8,049 bases of DNA from contig JAKAAV010000085.1 in assembly GCA_021802185.1 (NCBI GenBank), positions 1-8,049 of the forward strand, written 5' to 3'. Numbering within the stretch: position 1 is the stretch's first letter; each line of letters starts with the position of its first letter. The DNA comes from Chloroflexota bacterium (GTDB taxonomy: Bacteria > Chloroflexota > Limnocylindria > Limnocylindrales > CSP1-4). Of this stretch, positions 1 to 5,781 are shown piece after piece. The notes under the pieces were generated by a model, which saw nothing but the letters and a program-made list of their open reading frames with translations, was not told where the DNA came from and did no database searches. A program made the position numbers and the translations under genes.

Positions 1-94
1 CCGTCGTCGCACCCGACCCGCAGGCGGCCGACAGGAGGGTCACGGCGACGAGGATCGCCGGCACCCGAGTCTTGGTGAACCACGAGTTGGTCAT
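1..94 (-). CDS. Secreted lipoprotein, probable ABC-transporter substrate-binding protein (5' end only)
   Basis: Only the first 31 codons lie in the window; the gene runs off the left edge. It begins MTNSWFTKTRVPAILV and reads as a classic lipoprotein signal peptide: a short basic n-region (K8, R10), a hydrophobic stretch of about residues 11-24, then a lipobox LSAAC with the acylated Cys at residue 25, followed by GSGATT. The ATG at 94 is preceded on the minus strand by GGAGAGGAG about 5 nt upstream, a strong ribosome binding site. The gene lies 87 nt downstream of the ribokinase on the same strand, so it probably belongs to the lacI-rbsK operon. Solute-binding lipoproteins of sugar or nucleoside importers commonly sit in this position, which is why that role is inferred. 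The mature domain is not visible, so ligand and family (ribose-type or BMP/nucleoside-type) cannot be decided. Confidence 0.72.
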   Translation of the reverse strand, partial: MTNSWFTKTRVPAILVAVTLLSAACGSGATT

Positions 95-149
95 CTCGCT
101 CCTCTCCACGGTGGTCACGAGTCCAATGGCACGAACCCCACTCCCCACT

Positions 150-166
150 CGGTCGTCGCGCGACCG
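150..166. other. Small GC-rich hairpin between rbsK and the lipoprotein gene
   Basis: CGGTCG (150-155) and CGACCG (161-166) pair perfectly around a 5-nt loop. It lies in the 87-nt gap between the rbsK stop and the lipoprotein start. No T-rich tract follows on the minus strand, so it does not look like an intrinsic terminator. An mRNA-processing or stabilising stem that favours expression of the binding protein is possible, but a 6-bp stem is easily found by chance in DNA of this composition. Confidence 0.25.
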
Positions 167-181
167 CGTCAAGGGGTCGGT

Positions 182-1147
182 TCACATAGGCAACTCCCCG
201 GCCGGCACCGACGACGGCGCGAGCTCGTCGACCCTCACCGAGGCGGCGAGCTCGCGCGCCTCGCCCCGAGCCGGCAGCGACGGCTGCGCCCCCGCCCGCG
301 TCGTGGCCAGCGATCCGGCCGCCACGGCGAACGCGAGCGCCCGGTCGTCGGGCATGGCCTCCGCGATCGACACGGCAAGGGCACCGACGAACCCATCCCC
401 CGCCGCAGTCGTGTCCACGACGGCGACCGCAGGAGCGTGCGCGTGCCAAGCCGAGGTCTCTCCGACGAGCACCGCGCCGCGCGCGCCGAGCGTCACCGCG
501 ACGCGACGCGGTCCGTCGCGGAGCAGGACTCTCGCCGCCGATGCCGCGTCCGCCACGTCGCCGACCTCGATGCCCGCCAGCTGCGACGCCTCGACCTCGT
601 TCACGACGAGCGTGTCGACGGACCGGAGCAGGCGGGCGTCGACCCCGGGACGCACGGGCGCGGCGTTCAGCACGACGTGCCATCCCCTCGACGCGCCCAT
701 CTCGATCGCCGACGCAACGACCGCGACGGGAACCTCGAGCTGCAGGAGGAGCACGGTCGGCTCGTGAGCCGTGGCGACGGGTTCGAGGTCGACCAGCGAG
801 GCGCACTCATTGGCCCCCGACGCCACCACGATCGCGTTCTCCCCGCCGGGCCCGCGCAGGATGAACGCCGATCCACTCGGCGCTTCGGGATCCTCGGCGA
901 CGACGTCGACGACGCCCGCGGTCGAGAGCGCGGCGCGGAGCGATGCGCCTGCGCCGTCGCGACCCACGCGGCCGACCATCAACACCGGGACCTCGCCGAG
1001 GCGTGCCGCGGCCACCGCCTGGTTCGCGCCCTTGCCGCCGCATGCCACGGCCATGGACCGCGCGATGATCGTCTCGCCCCAGTCCGCGCGGCGATCAACG
1101 TCGAACGCGACATCCTGGTTGAGGCTGCCGAAGCACACGACTCTCAC
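182..1147 (-). CDS. rbsK: Ribokinase (PfkB family)
   Basis: This 321-aa cytoplasmic kinase should phosphorylate D-ribose, or a related ribosyl compound, at O5 using ATP. The fold begins at residue 2 (RVVCFGSLNQDV). Residues 37-44, GGKGANQA, are the ribokinase substrate-binding signature. The NxxE motif is intact (N183, E186). GARGA (221-225) and the second PfkB signature DTTAAGDGF (245-253) form the anion hole and carry the catalytic base D251; the usual GDTF is GDGF here. The C-terminal TRAGAQPSLP stretch is typical of true ribokinases, and the length matches the family (about 300-320 aa). The start is GTG at 1147, overlapping the lacI stop in a GTGA, which implies translational coupling. 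It lies between a LacI regulator and a probable binding lipoprotein, a standard ribose-operon arrangement. Because psuG is divergent next door, nucleoside-derived ribose or even pseudouridine are alternative substrates. Confidence 0.92.
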   Translation of the reverse strand: MRVVCFGSLNQDVAFDVDRRADWGETIIARSMAVACGGKGANQAVAAARLGEVPVLMVGRVGRDGAGASLRAALSTAGVVDVVAEDPEAPSGSAFILRGPGGENAIVVASGANECASLVDLEPVATAHEPTVLLLQLEVPVAVVASAIEMGASRGWHVVLNAAPVRPGVDARLLRSVDTLVVNEVEASQLAGIEVGDVADAASAARVLLRDGPRRVAVTLGARGAVLVGETSAWHAHAPAVAVVDTTAAGDGFVGALAVSIAEAMPDDRALAFAVAAGSLATTRAGAQPSLPARGEARELAASVRVDELAPSSVPAGELPM

Positions 1148-2142
1148 GTCAGTGCCCTCGTCGACTCCCGGACGACCAGTCGCGGCCGGAGCCGCACGTG
1201 CTGCGGTGTCCCCACACCGCCCGGATCGAGCGCGACCCGCACCGCCTCCGACCCCATGCGCCTCGCGGGCTGGTGGACGGTGGTCAGCGCAGGCCGGGAG
1301 TATGCCGCGAAGACGAGATCGTCGAAGCCGACGACCGAGACGTCTTCGGGGACACGGACGCCGTGCGCCTCCAGTTCGCGGATGAACGCGAGTGCCGCCA
1401 GGTCGTTGGCCGCCGCGACGGCGGTCGGCCGCCGGGACAGGCGCAGGAACGCGCGGGCGGCGCGTGCGCCGTCCTCGGTCGTGAAACCGCCCGGAACGAT
1501 GACGGGCTCGAGGGACCGTTCCTCCATGGCGAGCGCGTAGCCGTGCAGGCGGTCGCGGGCGGTCGACGCGTCCGGCGGGCCCGAGACGCAGGCGATCCCG
1601 GTGTGGCCCAGGTCCAGCAGGTGCTCCGTCGCGAGCCGGCCGCCGAGCGTGTTGTCGACCGTGACGCTCGGCAGGTCGAGTCCGTCGAGCAGACGGTCGA
1701 CCAGGACGATCGGGCAGCGAGGCAGGAACTCGCGCAGGGTCGCCGCCGACGTCTCGGCGTTCGGCACGACGATCACGAACGGAACCTGGAGCGGGACCAG
1801 CGATTCCAGATACTGGCGCTCCAGGTTCTCCGCGCTCTCGGTGTTGCAGAGCAGCAGCGCATAGCCGGCCCGGCGCGCGGCCTCCTCCGCCCCGAGCGCG
1901 ACAGCCGGAAAGAACGCGTTCGCGACGTCAGGGATCAGCAACGGCACGATCGGCGCGCGCTGCTGCGTGAGGGCACGCGCCAGAAGGTTCGGCGAGTACC
2001 CGAGCGTCGTGGCGGCGGCGAGCACGCGGTCGCGCGTCTCGCTCGGCGACCCGTCCCGCTCGCGCAGGATCCGGGAGACCGTGGACGCGTGCACGCCGGC
2101 GGCGGCGGCCACGTCCCTGATCGTCACACGGGTTCCACCCAC
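1144..2142 (-). CDS. LacI-family transcriptional regulator of the ribose/pseudouridine locus
   Basis: A full-length LacI/GalR-type repressor of 332 aa from the chosen start. The N-terminal helix-turn-helix TIRDVAAAAGVHASTVSRIL is at residues 7-26. The hinge region GYSPNLLARALTQQR follows, with the Leu expected to wedge into a central CG step of the operator. A periplasmic-binding-protein-like effector domain completes it (VDNTLGGRLATEHLLDLGH, VSVVGFDDL, and ALTTVHQP near the C-terminus). The frame stays open upstream to 2295, but those codons translate the operator repeats, so they are not taken as coding. GTG at 2142 was preferred because GAGG lies 5 nt upstream with GAGGAGGGG just beyond; GTG at 2127, directly before TIRDVA, is the alternative. 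The stop overlaps the rbsK start by 4 nt. The operator array about 130-170 bp upstream points to autoregulation and co-regulation of psuG. The effector is unknown; ribose, a nucleoside or a ribosyl phosphate are candidates. Confidence 0.9.
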   Translation of the reverse strand: MGGTRVTIRDVAAAAGVHASTVSRILRERDGSPSETRDRVLAAATTLGYSPNLLARALTQQRAPIVPLLIPDVANAFFPAVALGAEEAARRAGYALLLCNTESAENLERQYLESLVPLQVPFVIVVPNAETSAATLREFLPRCPIVLVDRLLDGLDLPSVTVDNTLGGRLATEHLLDLGHTGIACVSGPPDASTARDRLHGYALAMEERSLEPVIVPGGFTTEDGARAARAFLRLSRRPTAVAAANDLAALAFIRELEAHGVRVPEDVSVVGFDDLVFAAYSRPALTTVHQPARRMGSEAVRVALDPGGVGTPQHVRLRPRLVVRESTRALT

Positions 2143-2266
2143 TGGAACCTCGGCCCCTCCTCGACGCTCGTGCGCCCGAGCTGCGCGTTGAACTCCGTGC
2201 CCCCAAGCGCGGGCTCGCGCAGGGATGGCGTGCCGCGGCAGCCGCGCCGGGTTGCTGCACCACCCG

Positions 2267-2305
2267 TGCGACCGGTTGCGCAACCGGTTGCGCAACCGGT
2301 TGCGC
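2267..2305. promoter_or_regulatory. Tandem LacI-type operator array, three overlapping palindromes
   Basis: The 12-bp unit AACCGGTTGCGC is repeated in tandem, the first copy lacking one base. This places three AACCGGTT-type palindromes with centres at 2273.5, 2285.5 and 2297.5. Positions 2271-2300 form one 30-bp perfect inverted repeat, and the linkers between centres are themselves palindromic (TTGCGCAA). LacI-family repressors are known to recognise palindromes of about 16-20 bp with a central CG, so one protected site would be TTGCGCAACCGGTTGCGCAA. Full sites overlap at 12-bp spacing, so the middle site cannot be filled together with the outer ones. The array overlaps the -35 of the psuG promoter and the start region of the lacI promoter. 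The neighbouring LacI protein is the obvious ligand (inference). Confidence 0.82.
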
Positions 2306-2316
2306 GCTGGTATACG
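2288..2316 (+). promoter_or_regulatory. Predicted psuG promoter
   Basis: A -35 element TTGCGC (2288-2293) and a -10 element TATACG (2311-2316) are separated by 17 bp, with TG one base before the -10 (an extended -10 context). Both hexamers are partial matches to the sigma-70 consensus. The -35 lies inside the operator array, so bound repressor would exclude RNA polymerase. The expected start is near 2323, leaving a leader of roughly 105 nt before the psuG ATG at 2429. No riboswitch-like structure was recognised in that leader. Confidence 0.5.
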
Positions 2317-2338
2317 TTGGTCGATGGGGACGTGTCAA
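2309..2338 (-). promoter_or_regulatory. Predicted lacI-rbsK operon promoter
   Basis: On the minus strand a perfect TTGACA -35 (2338-2333) is followed after 18 bp by TATACC (2314-2309). Transcription would begin near 2302, inside the operator array, so bound repressor would block initiation or clearance. The leader to the lacI GTG at 2142 would be about 160 nt. The -10 overlaps the -10 of the opposing psuG promoter on the self-complementary GTATAC (2310-2315). Confidence 0.6.
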
Positions 2339-2428
2339 GCGCATTTCTGCCGGCAGCCGGAGATTGCGGATGACGCGGCAGCAAGAGTGCGAACGTCACT
2401 CGGGAGTGGCGATGGAGGCGAGGCGGTC

Positions 2429-3415
2429 ATGAACGAGCTGGCGGCCAGCGAGCGGCGGGCGACGCCGGCGACGGGCTCCGCCGGGGTCGCGGGAGTGCTC
2501 CGCGTCGCCCCCGAGGTCGCCGCGGCGGCCGCCGAAGGTCGCCCCGTCGTCGCGCTCGAGTCGACGCTCATCACGCACGGCTTCGCGTACCCCGAGAACC
2601 TCCAGATCGCCCGCGACAGCGAAGCGGCCATTCGCGCCCACGGAGCGGTCCCCGCCACGGTTGCCGTTCACGACGGCCGGCTGCTCGTCGGGCTCGCCGC
2701 CGACGATCTCGAGACGCTGGCGATGTCCCGCGGGGCCGCGAAGGTGTCGCGCCCGACGCTCGCCGCGGCGCTGCGGCACGGCGGCTGGGGAGCCACGACG
2801 GTCTCGGCAACCATGATCGCCGCCCGAGCGGCCGGCATCCGCGTCTTCGCCACGGGCGGCATCGGCGGCGTCCACCGCGGCGCGCTCGTGTCCACCGGTG
2901 GCACGCGCGGCTCGTTCGACATCTCCGCCGACCTCGACGAGCTGGCGCGCACGCCGGTGGCGGTCGTCTGCGCCGGCCCCAAGCTCATCCTCGACGTGCC
3001 CCTGACGGTCGAGGCGCTCGAGACCCGGGGCGTACCCGTCCTGACGATCGGCGGCGACGAGGTGCCGGGGTTCTGGTCGCGCACGAGCGGGGTCCGCTCG
3101 CCGATCGTGGCCGCCGGCGTCGCCGAGGCGGCCGGCATCGTCTCCACGCACCTCGCGCTCGGCCTGGGCTCGGGGCTGCTCGTCTGCGCCCCCGTCCCGA
3201 TCGCAGACGCGGTCGCGCGGGAGGTCGTCGAGTCAGCGATCGAGCGGGCGACGGCCGAGGCGGACGAGCGCGGCGTTCGGGGAGGCGAGCTCACGCCCTG
3301 GCTGCTCGCGCGGATCGCCCAGCTGACCGACGGCGCCTCCGTCCGCGCGAACCTCGCGCTCATCCGCAACAACGCGGAGACGGCCGCCCTGATCGCGGGC
3401 ATGCTCCCCGCCTGA
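2429..3415 (+). CDS. psuG: Pseudouridine-5'-phosphate glycosidase
   Basis: This 328-aa cytoplasmic enzyme should reversibly split the C-C glycosidic bond of pseudouridine 5'-phosphate to give uracil and ribose 5-phosphate. Family signatures run in order: VALESTLITHGFAYPEN (41-57, with E44), GAAKVSR (102-108, with K105), ATGGIGGVHRGA (141-152), FDISADL (163-169, acidic metal ligand D164), CAGPKLILD (181-189, with K185, the likely Schiff-base lysine by comparison with E. coli PsuG) and RANLALIRNNAE (306-317, with N308). All expected active-site residues are present, and the length is close to E. coli PsuG (312 aa). ATG 2429 was chosen over upstream in-frame starts because GGAGGCGAGG precedes it and the upstream codons translate operator repeats. 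The gene is divergent from lacI and controlled from the shared operator region. It is convergent with a PfkB kinase, with a 33-nt gap that contains no clear terminator. Confidence 0.95.
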   Translation: MNELAASERRATPATGSAGVAGVLRVAPEVAAAAAEGRPVVALESTLITHGFAYPENLQIARDSEAAIRAHGAVPATVAVHDGRLLVGLAADDLETLAMSRGAAKVSRPTLAAALRHGGWGATTVSATMIAARAAGIRVFATGGIGGVHRGALVSTGGTRGSFDISADLDELARTPVAVVCAGPKLILDVPLTVEALETRGVPVLTIGGDEVPGFWSRTSGVRSPIVAAGVAEAAGIVSTHLALGLGSGLLVCAPVPIADAVAREVVESAIERATAEADERGVRGGELTPWLLARIAQLTDGASVRANLALIRNNAETAALIAGMLPA

Positions 3416-3448
3416 TGAGCCGCCCCGACGGCTATCGCGGCGCCGTTC

Positions 3449-4426
3449 TCAGGTCCGCGCAGGACCCCGTCGACCGGGCCGGCGCGTCGCGACGGAGATG
3501 CCCGGATGGAATTCCACCCGCCGCCCTCGGATCTCGCGAAGGGCCGTCCGGTGCCCGGACGCGAGCGCCGCGCGCAGATCCGCGTCCGCAGGGCTTCGGG
3601 GATCGGAGGACGCGATCCAGCGCGCCACGAAGCCCGCGTCGAAGGCATCGCCGGCGCCGGTCGAGTCCGTCACGAGCGCGGCCCGCGCCGGCACCACGAC
3701 CGGTGATCCGGCGCGGCGGAGCACCTCGGCCCCCGCCGCGCCCCGCTTGACGACGACGAGCGGCGCGAGGTCGAGGAGCCGCTGCGGCAAAGCGCCCACC
3801 TCCGCCGCCTCGGCCTCCGTCGCGATCAGGGCATCCGGCCGGAGCGACGACACGCGCCCGAGCATCGCATCGGGACCTTCCAGTGCCAGGAAGCCGGCCG
3901 ATGCGAGGTCGACGGAGACGAGCGCGCCGGCGGCTCGGGCAAGCGAGGCGAGACGAACCGTCGCGGCGGCCGGTCCGGCGCCGACGAGCGAGTACGCCGG
4001 CACGTGCAGCGCCGTCGCGCCGGTGGCGGCACCCGCGAGCATGTGGGACGCTCGCATGCGCAGCATCGCCCCGCGGTCCGAGACGAATGAACGCTCGCCG
4101 CCAGGTTCCACGAGCACCCCGAGCCGTCCCGTCGGCGCGCCACTGACCCGGCTCCCCTCGACGCGCACTCCGCACGACTCGAGGTACGCGACCAGCGCGT
4201 CGCCGACGGGGTCGAGGCCGACGGACGTGATCAGCGTCACACGGCAGCCGAGCGCCGCGAGCCAGCGCGCCGTCGTCGCGGCCGATCCACCCTGCCGGAA
4301 CGTCACCCGTCCCGGCACGTCGCTCCCGCGCCTGAGCGGACCCTCGGCCGTCAGCACCACGTCGAGCGCGAGGTCGCCGATCACGAGCACGAGCGGGCGC
4401 GCCGGGTTGGCTGAGGGTTCTGACAC
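3449..4426 (-). CDS. PfkB-family sugar/nucleoside kinase, candidate pseudouridine kinase
   Basis: A 325-aa PfkB-fold kinase. The core starts at residue 12 (LVLVIGDLALDVV). The first signature region is QGGSAATTARWLAALG (45-60) and the second is DSTGAGDAFDAGF (254-266), with catalytic base D260. KRGAAG (228-233) is the nucleotide-loop segment. The NxxE motif is altered: the expected Asn is Thr (T203 in ATEAEA), with E206 retained. GTG 4426 is the start; there is no good Shine-Dalgarno, and the mRNA may be leaderless. PsuG needs pseudouridine 5'-phosphate, which PsuK (a PfkB enzyme) makes elsewhere, so its place beside psuG supports pseudouridine kinase. However, it is convergent with psuG rather than in its operon, and the ribokinase-like gene nearby could do the same job. 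Several antisense frames run through it and are not credible. Confidence 0.85.
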   Translation of the reverse strand: MSEPSANPARPLVLVIGDLALDVVLTAEGPLRRGSDVPGRVTFRQGGSAATTARWLAALGCRVTLITSVGLDPVGDALVAYLESCGVRVEGSRVSGAPTGRLGVLVEPGGERSFVSDRGAMLRMRASHMLAGAATGATALHVPAYSLVGAGPAAATVRLASLARAAGALVSVDLASAGFLALEGPDAMLGRVSSLRPDALIATEAEAAEVGALPQRLLDLAPLVVVKRGAAGAEVLRRAGSPVVVPARAALVTDSTGAGDAFDAGFVARWIASSDPRSPADADLRAALASGHRTALREIRGRRVEFHPGISVATRRPGRRGPART

Positions 4427-4432
4427 ACCGCC

Positions 4433-4438
4433 ACGATA
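4433..4438 (-). promoter_or_regulatory. Possible -10 for a leaderless PfkB-kinase transcript
   Basis: TATCGT on the minus strand ends 6 nt before the GTG at 4426, matching the TANNNT spacing seen in leaderless genes of high-GC bacteria. No -35 hexamer was recognised at 16-18 bp, and no Shine-Dalgarno is obvious before this start. This is a weak motif call. Confidence 0.3.
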
Positions 4439-4526
4439 GCCACGCCGACATGCGCAGGAGACGTGGGCCTGCGTGCGAAGTTCCGCTGCGCCGTCGGCCC
4501 GGCCGGCCGGCGGCGAACGCGCGAAG

Positions 4527-4541
4527 CGGCAGAAGCTGCCG
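4527..4541. other. Short hairpin in the divergent intergenic region
   Basis: CGGCAG and CTGCCG pair around the 3-nt loop AAG. Nearby is a 10-bp palindrome CGGTGCACCG (4544-4553). Both lie in the 4427-4660 gap between the leftward kinase and the rightward GH38-SIS gene. Either could be part of a regulator site, but the gap is GC-rich with many GGCC runs, and no clear promoter for the rightward operon was found in it. Confidence 0.2.
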
Positions 4542-4660
4542 GCCGGTGCACCGCCTGAGGAGTACGACCGGCGCGGCGAGGTAAGTCGGTGGGCGCCACC
4601 GGCTACGCACGCAGGCGTACGGCGAACGGGTGTAGGCGGGGGCTCGACACTGGAACAACG

Positions 4661-5662
4661 ATGCCGACGTCCCGCCCCGCCCCGACGCCCGCAACCGCTG
4701 TGGCCGATCACCCGGTCGCGACGTCGCGGGTTACAGCGCACGGCGCCCACCCGACAAGTGGCAGCGACCACATGATCGGCAACGCCCACCTCGACGCCGC
4801 GTGGCTTTGGCAGTGGCCCGAGGCATTCCAGGCCGCGAAGGCCACGTTCCGGTCCGCGCTCGATCGCATGCGCGAGTACCCGGAGCTCGTGTTCACGGCG
4901 AGCTCGGCGGCGTACCACGAGTGGATCGAGCGCAGCGACCCGGCCATGTTCGCGGAGATCCGCGAACGCGTGCGGGAGGGTCGCTGGCAGATCGTCGGGG
5001 GCTGGTGGGTCGAGGCCGGCTGCAACGTGCCGTCGGGCGAGTCCCTCGTCCGGCAGGGCCTCGTCGGGCAGCGCTGGTTCGCGACGCACCTCGGCCGTCC
5101 GGCGACGGTCGGCTTCAACCCGGATGCGTTCGGCCACGCGGCATCCCTGCCGGCGATCCTCGGCGGCCAGGGCATGGACGCCTACCTGTTCCTGCGCCCC
5201 CAGCCCCACGAGCGGGACCTTCCCGAAGGTCCCTTCCGGTGGCGGTCCGCGGACGGATCCGAGGTCATCGCCCTGCGGATCCCGTTCGAGTACTGCGCAC
5301 CGCGAGCCGCGCTCGATCGGCAGCTCGAGCAGGTGCTGGAGCGCCTCGGCGACGGCTGGCGCGAGCATGTGATGTTCGCGCGGCAGGTCGAGGCGCTGGT
5401 GGCGCCGGGCGACGTCGTCGTCGCGATCACGACCTCCGGACGGTCCGGGAACGTGCTCCGCGGCCTCGCCGCGGCCCACGGCCGCGGAGCGACGACGGTG
5501 GCGCTGAGTGGCAGCGGCGGCGGCAAGGCCGCGCTCATCGCCGACCGTGCGCTCGTCGTCCCGTCCGACTCGACCGCGCGCGTCCAGGAGATGCACGGGC
5601 TGCTGATCCATCTCGTGTGCGAGCGCCTCGACGAGGAACTGCTGGGGCGGGAATCGCGGTGA
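4661..5662 (+). CDS. In-frame chimera: GH38 alpha-mannosidase N-terminal part fused to GmhA-like SIS C-terminal half
   Basis: The frame encodes 333 aa from ATG 4661 (an in-frame GTG at 4589 is an alternative). Residues 37-239 are the start of a GH38 catalytic domain: HMIGNAHLDAAWLWQW with zinc ligands H43 and D45, KATFRSALDRM, and FNPDAFGH with nucleophile/ligand D155. The match stops at WREHVMF (233-239), exactly where GH38 enzymes continue with a GVGNHGGGPT-type motif; full enzymes are about 800-1,000 aa. Residues 239-333 are instead the second half of a phosphoheptose-isomerase-type SIS protein: FARQVEAL, GDVVVAITTSGRSGNV, SGSGGGKAALIADRALVVPS, TARVQEMHGLLIHLVCERL. The SIS part lacks its N-terminal half, including the GNGGS phosphate loop and the catalytic Glu region. 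Neither activity is likely to survive. The 36 residues before HMIGN are low-complexity and longer than usual. It could be a genuine deletion fusion (a pseudogene in effect) or an assembly join. Confidence 0.85.
   Translation: MPTSRPAPTPATAVADHPVATSRVTAHGAHPTSGSDHMIGNAHLDAAWLWQWPEAFQAAKATFRSALDRMREYPELVFTASSAAYHEWIERSDPAMFAEIRERVREGRWQIVGGWWVEAGCNVPSGESLVRQGLVGQRWFATHLGRPATVGFNPDAFGHAASLPAILGGQGMDAYLFLRPQPHERDLPEGPFRWRSADGSEVIALRIPFEYCAPRAALDRQLEQVLERLGDGWREHVMFARQVEALVAPGDVVVAITTSGRSGNVLRGLAAAHGRGATTVALSGSGGGKAALIADRALVVPSDSTARVQEMHGLLIHLVCERLDEELLGRESR
5370..5386 (+). other. Fusion junction between GH38 and SIS segments
   Basis: Homology switches at the TTC codon 5375-5377 (F239 of the chimera). 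Upstream, EHVMF fits the GH38 segment that normally continues into a glycine-rich NHGGG motif. Downstream, FARQVEAL fits the GmhA segment that normally follows a GNDFGF-type motif. The Phe could belong to either parent, so GTTC or TTC may have been shared microhomology. The frame is preserved with no stop or linker. The breakpoint position is inferred from remembered family patterns, so it may be off by a few codons. Confidence 0.7.
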
Positions 5663-5781
5663 GCGTGGCCCCAGCCGGGTTCGCGCGACGCGTCGTCCCA
5701 TCGGACGAAGAGTCGCTGCTCGTCTTGCGCAACACCCGGGATTCGCCGCGGGCGGGCCTCGAAGGCGTGGCGCCGGCGTGA
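5659..5781 (+). CDS. Small ORF of 40 codons bridging the chimera and the GH3 gene
   Basis: It begins with GTG in a GTGA overlap with the chimera stop and ends in a GTGA overlap with the GH3 start. The product reads M/V-SVAPAGFARRVV, then PSDEESLLVLRNTRDS, then PRAGLEGVAPA. There is no signal peptide, membrane segment or recognised domain. About 85% of its codons end in G or C, as in the flanking genes, so it looks like coding DNA. The short beta-strand-like run SLLVLRNTRDSPRAGLEGV resembles a piece of a beta-sandwich, so it may be a remnant of a larger gene, possibly lost in the same rearrangement that made the chimera (inference). It could also be only a translational-coupling relay. No strong Shine-Dalgarno precedes it. 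Confidence 0.4.
   Translation: MSVAPAGFARRVVPSDEESLLVLRNTRDSPRAGLEGVAPA

Noticed and set aside
144..172. Separate promoter for the lipoprotein gene on the minus strand
   Set aside because: TTGACG at 172-167 is a good -35 match, but no -10-like hexamer exists at 16-19 bp; the spacer is a GC hairpin followed by a G-rich run.
2143..2295. Extension of the LacI reading frame up to an upstream start
   Set aside because: The extra residues (starting MRNRLRNR) are translations of the operator repeats, and LacI proteins normally begin within a few residues of the TIRDVA helix.
2271..2305. CRISPR-like or satellite repeat
   Set aside because: The unit is only 12 bp with no unique spacers and is palindromic. 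An operator array between divergent regulated genes explains it.
437..2373. Long plus-strand open frames over rbsK and lacI
   Set aside because: They are opposite well-supported ribokinase and LacI genes; their products are Arg-rich without recognisable domains.
2225..2428. N-terminal extension of psuG to an ATG at 2225
   Set aside because: It would read through the operator array and lie upstream of the predicted start of transcription. ATG 2429 has a good Shine-Dalgarno and gives a family-typical length.
3416..3448. Bidirectional terminator between psuG and the PfkB kinase
   Set aside because: Only a 5-bp stem (AGCCG/CGGCT, 3418-3433) is present with no T-tract on either side.
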